Origin: Leeuwenhoekiella marinoflava DSM 3653
GTDB taxonomy: Bacteria; Bacteroidota; Bacteroidia; Flavobacteriales; Flavobacteriaceae
Reading direction: 5' to 3'
Assembly: GCF_900129005.1 (NCBI RefSeq)
Contig: NZ_FQUN01000009.1
Span: forward strand, 124,001 to 188,000
DNA length: 64,000 nt
Each line of letters opens with the position of its first letter. The first letter of the stretch is position 1. The notes beneath the pieces were generated by a model. It searched no databases. It was not told the origin of the DNA and saw nothing but the letters and a program-made list of their open reading frames with translations. A program made the translations under genes and the position numbers. Positions 36,249 to 44,296 of this stretch are shown here, piece after piece.

Positions 36249-37469
36249 CTAGACAAAAAAATTCACTATCAACCCGCCGGCTAACCAGATATAGCAAACA
36301 AAAGCAACATATTTTAACGTGTTTTCCAACGTTTTACTTTTTGGCGCCATCTCTTTCATATGCATAATGTCTTTCCGTTTAAAAAAACCCAAATAAATCA
36401 AATAACCAGAAATAGCTAAGAAAACTAAATTTAAAAAGAAGGTATAATTGATTTTAAAATAGTCGGAATCCTGCACTGTTACTTGCGAGGAATCTGGCAA
36501 AATAGTCATAAAATCAAAGGAGTAATGCAGAATCAATGAAGCTCCTATCAATGCAGTGAATAACAGAAAAAGAATGAATAAAGACATCTTCCAACCGTAG
36601 TACTTGGCATTAATTCTAAGAATTGGAAACACCACCAGATCACTAAAGATAAACGCCATTACACCGGCAAAACTTACGCCCTTGCCAAACAATAATGCCG
36701 CAAGTGGAATATTACCCATAGAACCGATAAAGGTGATAAAAGCTGCTACCGGCCCCACGATGATGTGTTCCAGAATTTCAAAAAAAGTAAAATCTGTATT
36801 CCCATTCCCGGTACCAATAAATAAAGTTTGAAACCAAGCATCGGGCACAAAAGCGGCTACTATTCCTGCGATGGTAAACCCTACGGTTACATCTTTCCAG
36901 ACCATTTTCCACTCCATCCCGTATTGTTTAGAAACTTTAGCCCAACTTTCTTCAGACTTCATTTTCTGCTTCCAAGACTTGTCGCCTTCACTCTCATCTT
37001 CTTCGTTTTCGCCTAAATTCTTTCGGGCATTTTTGATGAGTTTTTTTGGATTGATCAATCGGATCAAGATCCAGCTGATTCCAATTAGCAAAATTCCCCC
37101 TACATATTCCCCCACAACAAATTGCCATCCTAGAAAAATTGAAATAATGATACCCAACTCGATCACAAGATTTGTGGAAGCCAGTAAAAAAGCGATACTA
37201 GAGACAAAACTTGCTCCTTTTTTAAACAAAGATTTTGTAGAGGCCAAAGCCGCAAAACTGCACGAACTGCTAATGAACCCAAAGAACGTTCCCAGCAGAA
37301 CCCCTTTAGACTCTTTACCGCCCATTGTTTTTTGCATTTTCTTTTCGGTGACAAAAACCTGGATCATACTACTTATAATGTACCCAAGGGCAAATGCCCA
37401 GAGTGCCATCCAGAAAAATCCTGCAGTTGTATAGGCTGCCTCACCCCATTGTTTAAAAAAGATATTCAT
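36249..37469 (-). CDS. permease of the YraQ/ArsP-like (DUF318) family
   Basis: 406 residues with about ten membrane helices and a charged cytoplasmic loop (about 145-190). Landmarks: SSCSFAALASTKSLFKKG in the first half, and the repeat-related GSMGNIPLAALLFGKGVSF in the second half, the two-fold pattern of PF03773. ArsP members export organoarsenicals; others are linked to copper or thiol transport. Here it lies among Cus genes, so a metal or metal-thiol substrate is inferred, not shown. Confidence 0.9.
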   Translation of the reverse strand: MNIFFKQWGEAAYTTAGFFWMALWAFALGYIISSMIQVFVTEKKMQKTMGGKESKGVLLGTFFGFISSSCSFAALASTKSLFKKGASFVSSIAFLLASTNLVIELGIIISIFLGWQFVVGEYVGGILLIGISWILIRLINPKKLIKNARKNLGENEEDESEGDKSWKQKMKSEESWAKVSKQYGMEWKMVWKDVTVGFTIAGIVAAFVPDAWFQTLFIGTGNGNTDFTFFEILEHIIVGPVAAFITFIGSMGNIPLAALLFGKGVSFAGVMAFIFSDLVVFPILRINAKYYGWKMSLFILFLLFTALIGASLILHYSFDFMTILPDSSQVTVQDSDYFKINYTFFLNLVFLAISGYLIYLGFFKRKDIMHMKEMAPKSKTLENTLKYVAFVCYIWLAGGLIVNFFV

Positions 37470-37479
37470 AGGATAATTT

Positions 37480-38094
37480 TTAATTAGTTATCGTCGCTGT
37501 TACAGAACCACAATTGAGCATTTTATCTCCAAAATATGGATTCTTAATAGCAGATTCTTTAGAAAGCCAATCAGCTCCTTTTCCATCAAAAGCCATTGGG
37601 CAATGTTGTCTATAAAGCGTCCCGGTACTTAAACTTACTTTGAAATAACTCGTAATGGCATTAGAAAACTGTGAAAAAGCTTTGCGTTGTGCCTCAAGAT
37701 CTTCTGCAGTTGTAATACCTTCTGCCATTGCTTTTAGCTTTGCGTTATCTTCACTAAAGATCATCGCCAGATTTGCAGCTTCTTGCTTGGCAATTTCGCT
37801 ATCGCTGGCTACCAGAGCATTTTTGACGCTATTATAAGCATCCCAGACAGCTTTAGCGGTATCACTCTCAAAGCTTAAAGCTGCATTATCTATCTTCATG
37901 TCACTTAAACCTGTTTTTGTATTTTCAGTTCTTGAATCAGCTTCTTTCATCTCGTGTTGCTCATCCATTTCCATTGGTAGCTCTTCTACCAGTTCTTCAT
38001 CAACACGGTTAGTATCGGCTTTCTTGTCGTTTCCACAAGCATTCAACATAACTGCTAAAACAGCGAGACTCATAAATTTTACTGTGTTTTTCAT
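37480..38094 (-). CDS. DUF3347 lipoprotein
   Basis: 204 residues. Lipobox LNAC (Cys20), acidic linker (about 25-65), then DUF3347 (about 70-200), ending in RQHCPMAFDGKGADWLS and KMLNCGSV. This C-terminal block is the same as the end of the CusB-like protein encoded downstream. The Cys/His/Met cluster suggests a periplasmic copper-binding lipoprotein acting as donor or sink for the pump (inference). Sits 3 bases after the TolC-like gene. Confidence 0.9.
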   Translation of the reverse strand: MKNTVKFMSLAVLAVMLNACGNDKKADTNRVDEELVEELPMEMDEQHEMKEADSRTENTKTGLSDMKIDNAALSFESDTAKAVWDAYNSVKNALVASDSEIAKQEAANLAMIFSEDNAKLKAMAEGITTAEDLEAQRKAFSQFSNAITSYFKVSLSTGTLYRQHCPMAFDGKGADWLSKESAIKNPYFGDKMLNCGSVTATITN

Positions 38095-38097
38095 AAT

Positions 38098-39342
38098 TTA
38101 AAGTTTTGTTAGATAATTTATTAAAGCAGCCTGCCCATAATAATTTTGAACAGCCTGTATTTGATTTAATTGAATTTGTAGTTGCATTTCTTGTATGTCG
38201 AGTACATCGTTAAAATCTATCGTACCGGTCTCATAACTTTTTAGCAGAATGTCTTCCGCATCTTTTGCTTGTTCCAAATTTCTACGCTGTGTGTCATAAT
38301 TTATCCGAGCTGTATTTCTGTTTTTCACCGCTTCCGCAAAAAGACTTTTCAACATATTCAAACGCTGACTGCGCTGTGCCTGAAGCTCTTCTTGCTTAAG
38401 CGTATTTTGCTTACTCACCGATTTGTATTTGGTGTTGAATATAGGCACCGAAACCGAAAGCATAGGCATCACGATATCTTTCCCATTATCTGCAATATTC
38501 ATATCAGCTCGTTCAGAAACCGGAAGGTAATCAAGACCAATTCCCAGTTTTGGAGAGGCTTCTCGCTGATTGAGCGCTTCTGCTTGCGTGATGCTCTCGT
38601 AGAGTTTGTCATACTTGAGCAACTCCGGATTTTGAGCAAGTTTACTCCAATCAACTTCAATATCATTTAATGGAATCACTAAACTATCTGCAATAAAAAC
38701 CGCTGTATCATCGTCAGTATTTAAAACGGCATTAAACTGAATTTTTGCCGCTGCAAGTTCTTCTGTTAAAACAGCTTGTCGGGCTTTTAAATCATTCTGC
38801 CTGATTTGAAGTTTCAACACATCTACTGCAGAAGCTTTGGCTATTGACACTGCATTTAGAGCCAACTCTTCATAAGTTTCAAGCAATTGAATATTTTGCT
38901 CCAAAACTTGTATTTGAGCATTCTTTGCATAAAGGCTGTAATAATTCTGAGCCACTACAAGACCCAGTTTCCGCTTGGCAATCACATAATCTATATAACT
39001 TGCATCGGCAACAGCTTTTTGATAATCAGAACGCGCAGAGATAGTACCAAACCAGGGCAACATTTGCTTCACCGAAAATCGTGCACGCTGAGCACCCACG
39101 CGTGTTTCTGGTGTACTCACAAAATAGCCCACGCCAAAATCAGTATCGGGTATGGTGTTCGATTCGTTAACCTTTTCCTGAGCTATATGATGACGCAATT
39201 CATAGGCCCTGAGATCTGCATTGTTTGCAGTCGCCTGCTCGATATAAGCGTTTAGATCTTGTGCCATACTTTGCTGAAAAAACAAGAGAAAGCCAAAACT
39301 CAACATCCAATATAAACTCGTATGTATTTTATTAATTTTCAT
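38098..39342 (-). CDS. TolC-family outer-membrane efflux protein (CusC-like)
   Basis: 414 residues from the ATG at 39342 (a longer reading from 39381 adds only pre-signal residues). Signal peptide ends at SMAQD (about 28). Two OEP repeats of long amphipathic helices and strands (about 40-210 and 225-410), with Gln/Asn/Leu-rich coiled coil, fit the alpha-barrel tunnel protein. It should form the outer-membrane exit duct for the CusA/CusB pump in the same operon. Confidence 0.92.
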   Translation of the reverse strand: MKINKIHTSLYWMLSFGFLLFFQQSMAQDLNAYIEQATANNADLRAYELRHHIAQEKVNESNTIPDTDFGVGYFVSTPETRVGAQRARFSVKQMLPWFGTISARSDYQKAVADASYIDYVIAKRKLGLVVAQNYYSLYAKNAQIQVLEQNIQLLETYEELALNAVSIAKASAVDVLKLQIRQNDLKARQAVLTEELAAAKIQFNAVLNTDDDTAVFIADSLVIPLNDIEVDWSKLAQNPELLKYDKLYESITQAEALNQREASPKLGIGLDYLPVSERADMNIADNGKDIVMPMLSVSVPIFNTKYKSVSKQNTLKQEELQAQRSQRLNMLKSLFAEAVKNRNTARINYDTQRRNLEQAKDAEDILLKSYETGTIDFNDVLDIQEMQLQIQLNQIQAVQNYYGQAALINYLTKL

Positions 39343-39473
39343 GTATCCTATCCTAAACTTATAGTCTGTGCTTATTTTCAATTAACCCAACAAACGGGTT
39401 CTCAACTGCACTCAAACTGAACATAACTTTTACTTTTAGCCTGCTTACTGCTACTGTACACTGCTTACTACAT

Positions 39474-42400
39474 TTAACCGTTAATTTTTAACTTTTTACT
39501 CAACTCCATCTCCTTTTTCCAACTGTATAAAACCGGCACAATAAAATAGGACGTAACATCTATGAGCATTCCTCCAAAAACAGGGATTGCCATCGGGATC
39601 ATAATATCACTACCTCTTCCAGTCGAGGTCAGCACGGGTAACAAGGCGAGTACTGTGGTTACCGTTGTCATCAGGCAAGGGCGAATGCGTTTACTAGCTG
39701 CAAGGAGTGTTGCTTTTCTAATTGTATTTTTATTTTCGGGAGATTCTCGGTTAAAGCGCTGCGTCAAATAAGTTGCCATAACCACACCATCATCTGTCGC
39801 AATCCCAAAGAGCGCGATAAAACCTACCCAAACGGCTACACTTAGATTTACCGTTTTCATATTAAACAGATCACGCACATTCTCGCCAAAAAAGCTAAAG
39901 TTTAAAAACCAGTCCTGACCGTATAACCAAAGCATAATAAATCCGCCTGCAAAAGCAACCGAAATTCCCGTAAAGACCATCAATGAAGTAGTAACCGACC
40001 TGAACTGAAAGTATAAAATTAAAAAGATGATGAACAAGGCCAGCGGAACAACCACCGACAAGGTTTTTTCTGCCCGAAGTTGATTTTCATACGTACCGGT
40101 AAACTGATAACTGATTCCCTGCGGAACCACCAATTCACCACTTTCTATTTTCTGCTGAAGCAATTCTTGAGCGTTTTCTACCACATCAACCTCTGCATAA
40201 CCATCTTGCTTATCAAAAAGCACATAGCCCACCAGAAACGTATCTTCACTTTTGATAACCTGCGGCCCCTGCTCATAACGAATGTCTACCAACTCCCCTA
40301 GCGGTACCGGACTAGCATTTGCTACAGGTACATAAATCGACTTTATATCGTCTGGATTTGCTCGCAATTCCCGCGGATAACGAATCCGCACATTATAACG
40401 CTCACGCCCCTCAACGGTTTGTGTAATGGGCATTCCGCCTACGGCAACCTCCAGCACTTGCTGCACATCTTGTATAGAAATACCGTACCGCACCAAACGT
40501 TCCCGGTTTATATCAATCAATAAATAGGGTTTGCCTACGATACGATCTGCAAAAACGGCTTCTTCTTTTACACCTTCCGTTTGCTTTAAAATATTTTCCA
40601 GGTGAATTCCGAATGCTTCAATTTGTTTAAGATCTGAACCTTTTACTTTTATTCCCATAGGAGCGCGCATTCCGGTTTGCAACATCACGAGGCGTGTCTC
40701 AATAGGCTGAAGTTTCGGAGCAGAAGTAACGCCGGGGAGTTTAGAAACATGTGCTATTTCGCTCCAGATATCGTCTGCTGATTGAATAGAAGGACGCCAG
40801 TTTCTGTAATATTCACCGTCTGAATCTTCAATTAACTTTTCAGCGGAAACAGGAAAAGGGATTGAATTTTCAGATTTAGAATTTTCGGTAACTTCTAAAT
40901 TTGGATTTCGTGTTTTACTGCCATCTTTCAATAAAAAATACCCATGCTCATCAATGCTATAGCGTTGCCGTTTCCCGGAAGCATTCCGCATAAATTCTGA
41001 TTTATACTGAACGATATTTTCATACATAGAAAGCGGTGCAGGGTCCAACGCTGACTCTGTTCGCCCGGCTTTGCCTACCACTGTTTCCACTTCAGGAATG
41101 CTTGCAACAGCCATATCCAATTGCTGTAAAACTCTTTTGTTTTCTTCAACTCCCGCGTGTGGCAACGATGTAGGCATGAGTAAAAACGTTCCTTCATTAA
41201 GTGAAGGCATAAACTCCTTACCCGTATTAAAAAGAATGACTCCACCACAGATTAAAAGAAATGTCGGTATGCTTAAAAACAGGATTCTATTTGCCAGCGC
41301 CCAGCGTAAAATGCGCTCATAAAAATGACGCAATACCCAGAACGCTCCAAAAAATACAGCACATAAAAATGCAACAAAAATTAAGTTTACAAGAATGCTT
41401 CGGTTGAAGCCTAGCGGTCGCCAATAATTCGCTAGCAGGAAAACGATACCTATTAGTATCAAAATTCCTTCCGCTTGTGGAAAACCTTTAACAGGTAATT
41501 TCTCCGCTTTGCGTAAAAAATAAAGAACGCCAAAACCTATCAAAATCAAGCCCAACCAAAATCCGTATACAAGTGCAAGAATTCCTAACAGGATCATAAG
41601 AATTTGAAAAACACGAATAACCGATTCTTTAAACGTCTTTTTACGGAAAATAAGTGCTGCAAAAGGCGGAATCAAAAACAACGCGATAAGCAATGAGGCT
41701 GCCAAGGCCGCCGTCTTTGTAAATGCTAACGGACGGAATAATTTACCTTCTGCACCCATCAAGGTAAATACCGGAATAAAACTTATAATTGTCGTAAGAA
41801 CAGCCGTTAAAATGGCTCCGGAAACTTCTGCCGTGGCGTTATAAACCAACATGTTTAAAGGTATATTTTTATGCTCTTCTTTAGCCTCATCAAAATGCCG
41901 AATCATATTTTCTGTGAGAATAACGCCCACATCAACCATCGTCCCAATCGCAATTGCAATCCCCGAAAGTGCTACAATATTGGCATCTACAGCAAACAAT
42001 TTCATCGCGATAAAAACCATAAGTACCGCAACAGGTAATAAACCAGAAATTAATACCGAAGCCCTAAGATTAAAAACCATCACAATAATCACGAGAATGG
42101 TGATGAGAATTTCCATCGTGAGGGCTTCGTTAAGCGTACCCAAAGTTTCTTCAATCAACTGTGTGCGGTCGTAAAATGGAACTATAGTCAACTGAGATTT
42201 TGTTCCGTCTGCTAAAGTTTTAACGGGCAGACCGCCACTGATTTCCTTTATCTTTTCCTTTACATTGTTGATGACTTCCATCGGGTTTGCTCCATATCGC
42301 GCAACCACTACTCCGCCTACAACCTCAGCACCTTCTTTATCTAAAATACCGCGTCGCGGTGCAGGTCCCAGTGTCACATTTGCTATATCCTTAACCCGAA

Positions 42401-43220
42401 TTGACGTATAATCATCTGAAGTCACCACCGCATTCTCAATGTCTGAAATGGACTTTACATATCCCAAACCACGAACGAGATATTCAGCTTTATTGATTTC
42501 TAAAGTCTGAGCGCCAATATCCTGATTGCTTTCTTTAACTGCTTTTACCAGCGCATCAAGTCCTATGTTATATTGACGGGACAGCTCCGGATTTACATCA
42601 ATCTGATATTCCTGCACATAACCGCCTATTGAAGCAACTTCAGAAACACCGCCAGCAGCAGCCAAACCATACTTCACATAATAATCCTGAACGCTGCGCA
42701 ACTCTTGCAGATCCCAGCCGCCGGTTACATTACCCTCATGATCTCTACCTTCTAGTGTGTACCAATAAATCTGACCGAGACCGGTAGCGTCTGGACCTAA
42801 AGTTGGGTTCACACCTTCCGGGAGCAGATTAGCGGGAAGTGAATTTAATTTTTCGAGAATACGACTGCGGCTCCAGTAGAATTCTATATCCTCTTCAAAA
42901 ATGATATAGATGCTTGAAAAGCCAAACATAGAGGAGCTCCGTATCGTTTTAACTCCGGGAATACCCAGTAATGCAGAAGTAAGCGGATAACTGATCTGAT
43001 CTTCTATATCCTGAGGGGAGCGCCCCTCCCACTTTGTAAAAACGATTTGCTGATTTTCACCAATATCTGGTATCGCATCAACCGCAACAGGATCTCGCGG
43101 AATAAAACCTGTATCCCAATTAAAAGGAGCTGTAGCAATCCCCCAGACCACAAATAAAGCCAGTAAGAGAAAAGCTATTAGCTTGTTTTCGATAAAAAAT
43201 TTAATGCTCTTATTAAGCAT
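39474..43220 (-). CDS. cusA: CusA/CzcA-type heavy-metal efflux RND pump
   Basis: 1248 residues, about 200 more than E. coli CusA. Seen: first helix, then periplasmic porter segments with AVDAIPDIGENQ; proton-relay helices with IAIGTMVDVGVILTENM and GIATDDGVVMATYL; and LQTGMRAPMGIKV, the Met-bearing porter motif typical of monovalent copper/silver pumps. Extra length comes from an insert of additional hydrophobic helices (about 520-640) and a periplasmic insert (about 740-810). Exports Cu(I)/Ag(I)-like ions from periplasm or cytoplasm through the TolC partner; the metal is inferred from the Met motif and HMA neighbours. Confidence 0.95.
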   Translation of the reverse strand: MLNKSIKFFIENKLIAFLLLALFVVWGIATAPFNWDTGFIPRDPVAVDAIPDIGENQQIVFTKWEGRSPQDIEDQISYPLTSALLGIPGVKTIRSSSMFGFSSIYIIFEEDIEFYWSRSRILEKLNSLPANLLPEGVNPTLGPDATGLGQIYWYTLEGRDHEGNVTGGWDLQELRSVQDYYVKYGLAAAGGVSEVASIGGYVQEYQIDVNPELSRQYNIGLDALVKAVKESNQDIGAQTLEINKAEYLVRGLGYVKSISDIENAVVTSDDYTSIRVKDIANVTLGPAPRRGILDKEGAEVVGGVVVARYGANPMEVINNVKEKIKEISGGLPVKTLADGTKSQLTIVPFYDRTQLIEETLGTLNEALTMEILITILVIIVMVFNLRASVLISGLLPVAVLMVFIAMKLFAVDANIVALSGIAIAIGTMVDVGVILTENMIRHFDEAKEEHKNIPLNMLVYNATAEVSGAILTAVLTTIISFIPVFTLMGAEGKLFRPLAFTKTAALAASLLIALFLIPPFAALIFRKKTFKESVIRVFQILMILLGILALVYGFWLGLILIGFGVLYFLRKAEKLPVKGFPQAEGILILIGIVFLLANYWRPLGFNRSILVNLIFVAFLCAVFFGAFWVLRHFYERILRWALANRILFLSIPTFLLICGGVILFNTGKEFMPSLNEGTFLLMPTSLPHAGVEENKRVLQQLDMAVASIPEVETVVGKAGRTESALDPAPLSMYENIVQYKSEFMRNASGKRQRYSIDEHGYFLLKDGSKTRNPNLEVTENSKSENSIPFPVSAEKLIEDSDGEYYRNWRPSIQSADDIWSEIAHVSKLPGVTSAPKLQPIETRLVMLQTGMRAPMGIKVKGSDLKQIEAFGIHLENILKQTEGVKEEAVFADRIVGKPYLLIDINRERLVRYGISIQDVQQVLEVAVGGMPITQTVEGRERYNVRIRYPRELRANPDDIKSIYVPVANASPVPLGELVDIRYEQGPQVIKSEDTFLVGYVLFDKQDGYAEVDVVENAQELLQQKIESGELVVPQGISYQFTGTYENQLRAEKTLSVVVPLALFIIFLILYFQFRSVTTSLMVFTGISVAFAGGFIMLWLYGQDWFLNFSFFGENVRDLFNMKTVNLSVAVWVGFIALFGIATDDGVVMATYLTQRFNRESPENKNTIRKATLLAASKRIRPCLMTTVTTVLALLPVLTSTGRGSDIMIPMAIPVFGGMLIDVTSYFIVPVLYSWKKEMELSKKLKING

Positions 43221-43284
43221 AGGAAAAAAGGTATTGAATTATATACTTTGATCTTTCAGCATAAAACTGAAATACAAGAGAGTC

Positions 43285-43301
43285 TTCCGCTACTGCGGGA
43301 A
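43285..43301. repeat. short hairpin TTCCGC/GCGGGAA
   Basis: Inverted repeat with a TACT loop and one bulge, between the HYC_CC_PP gene and cusA. It resembles the TTTCCG-type hairpin at 8253-8274. No T-run follows, so a processing or REP-type element is more likely than a terminator. Confidence 0.4.
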
Positions 43302-43342
43302 AAAATCATAAAGCAACTCAATGCTTTACATTCAATACGATA

Positions 43343-43759
43343 TCAAATTAAAAAAACCTGATCCAGGGTCTGTATATCCTTTATAATCAGCGGAGGATCA
43401 TAGTCCTCAAAAGAAGTGTTTTCAACAGTTTTGGGCTCAAAAAGCGCACTATAACTGAAGAAAAAAGAAGTAATAAATACCTGTTTTTCAAATTCTAAAT
43501 TATGAAAAGTCGGTTTAAGATCATCGTGACCAGAAGCGGTTACTTGCTTATTTTGACAACAGGATTTTTGAACCAATTGTGTCTCGCAAGAACTTGATTT
43601 CTGTAAAACCTCCATCCCACAAGATTTAGCTTCCTTTACCAAAGAATAAGCTACAAGCGTATCTCCACAATAGTGCACATTGATTGTGAATGACATTGTG
43701 GTAAAAAGAACCACAAAAGCCATCAAAACTGCTATTAATTGTTGAGAATACTTTTTCAT
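43343..43759 (-). CDS. HYC_CC_PP family protein
   Basis: 138 residues from the ATG at 43759. Signal peptide or anchor (about 7-25), then the family's named landmarks in order: HYC (29-31), CC (67-68), DPP (121-123), with further Cys at 47 and 58. The family is restricted largely to Bacteroidetes and occurs beside copper-handling genes. The thiols suggest metal binding in the periplasm, possibly sensing or delivery to CusA. First gene of the efflux operon. Confidence 0.85.
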   Translation of the reverse strand: MKKYSQQLIAVLMAFVVLFTTMSFTINVHYCGDTLVAYSLVKEAKSCGMEVLQKSSSCETQLVQKSCCQNKQVTASGHDDLKPTFHNLEFEKQVFITSFFFSYSALFEPKTVENTSFEDYDPPLIIKDIQTLDQVFLI

Positions 43760-43765
43760 TCTATG

Positions 43766-43802
43766 CAAAGATAGTCAAAATCTGGTATTGAATACTAGTA
43801 TT
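43766..43802 (-). promoter_or_regulatory. efflux-operon promoter with 12-bp palindrome
   Basis: TATCTTTG (43766-43773, exact TAnnTTTG) ends 6 bases before the HYC_CC_PP ATG, so the mRNA would be nearly leaderless. The perfect palindrome AATACTAGTATT (43791-43802) sits where a -33 element would be; no TTG is seen. A repressor or activator site for metal control is inferred. Confidence 0.5.
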
Positions 43803-43812
43803 AAAATTTAGG

Positions 43813-44106
43813 TTAGGCAGATAGGAGTCCTTTTTTGACGCGCGTAGTTAATCGCAACGGACTAAAGGGTTTTGATATAAAGCTTGAAACGCCCATTAAA
43901 AAAATATGTTAATAATATTCATACCGGAAACGTAGGGCAAAATCGAATTGGTTAAAACCCAATCAAAATGTTCAGTTTTCAATTTATTTAGTGCTGCAGT
44001 GCCATCAAAGCAGACAACAAGCGTGTATTCTTCTTTACTTAGACGATAAATCTACAGCTTCAGCAACCTGCCTGTTGTCTTCTATAACGAACATACGCTT
44101 TTCCAT
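43813..44106 (-). pseudogene. decayed single-domain response regulator
   Basis: Minus-strand translation gives three receiver fragments in order. From ATG 44106: KRMFVIEDNRQVAEAVDL. After a one-base frameshift: EEYTLVVCFDGTAALNKLK and FDWVLTNSILPYVSGMNIIN. After a stop and a gap equal to about 26 residues: MGVSSFISKPFSPLRLTTRV, to TAA at 43813. The phosphoacceptor Asp is Asn (LTN for LTD). It parallels the intact regulator at 51530-51892 (LTDLMLPFVTG, MGVDDFITKPFSPSEL) throughout. Frameshift, deletion and lost Asp make function as a receiver very unlikely. Confidence 0.88.
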
Positions 44107-44296
44107 AAACAATACAATTAAGAATCTGAAAACAGAATAATTAGGGCAGAATACATTTTCACTTCTTACAGCGTAAAACAATTATTTAGTACAAATACAC
44201 ATCTTAGAGTTAATTCTATGGCTATAAAATGCTTTTTACTTCATAAATTGACTAACTTATTTATGAGTCTATCCATAATAGAAAAATTTTAGCGTT
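44107..44296. other. gap between the pseudogene and the sulfatase gene
   Basis: AT-rich, no frame. Together with the pseudogene it makes up the 537-base stretch without an intact gene (43760-44296). It presumably holds the promoter of the plus-strand sulfatase; no clear TAnnTTTG is seen. Confidence 0.5.

Noticed and set aside
36871-37434. 187-codon plus-strand open frame
   Set aside because: It lies entirely antisense to the permease gene, has no plausible protein pattern, and is a shadow of that gene's composition.
39343-39473. Repetitive ACTGCTTACTG-like words in the gap before the TolC-like gene
   Set aside because: Words are irregular and too few to call a repeat.
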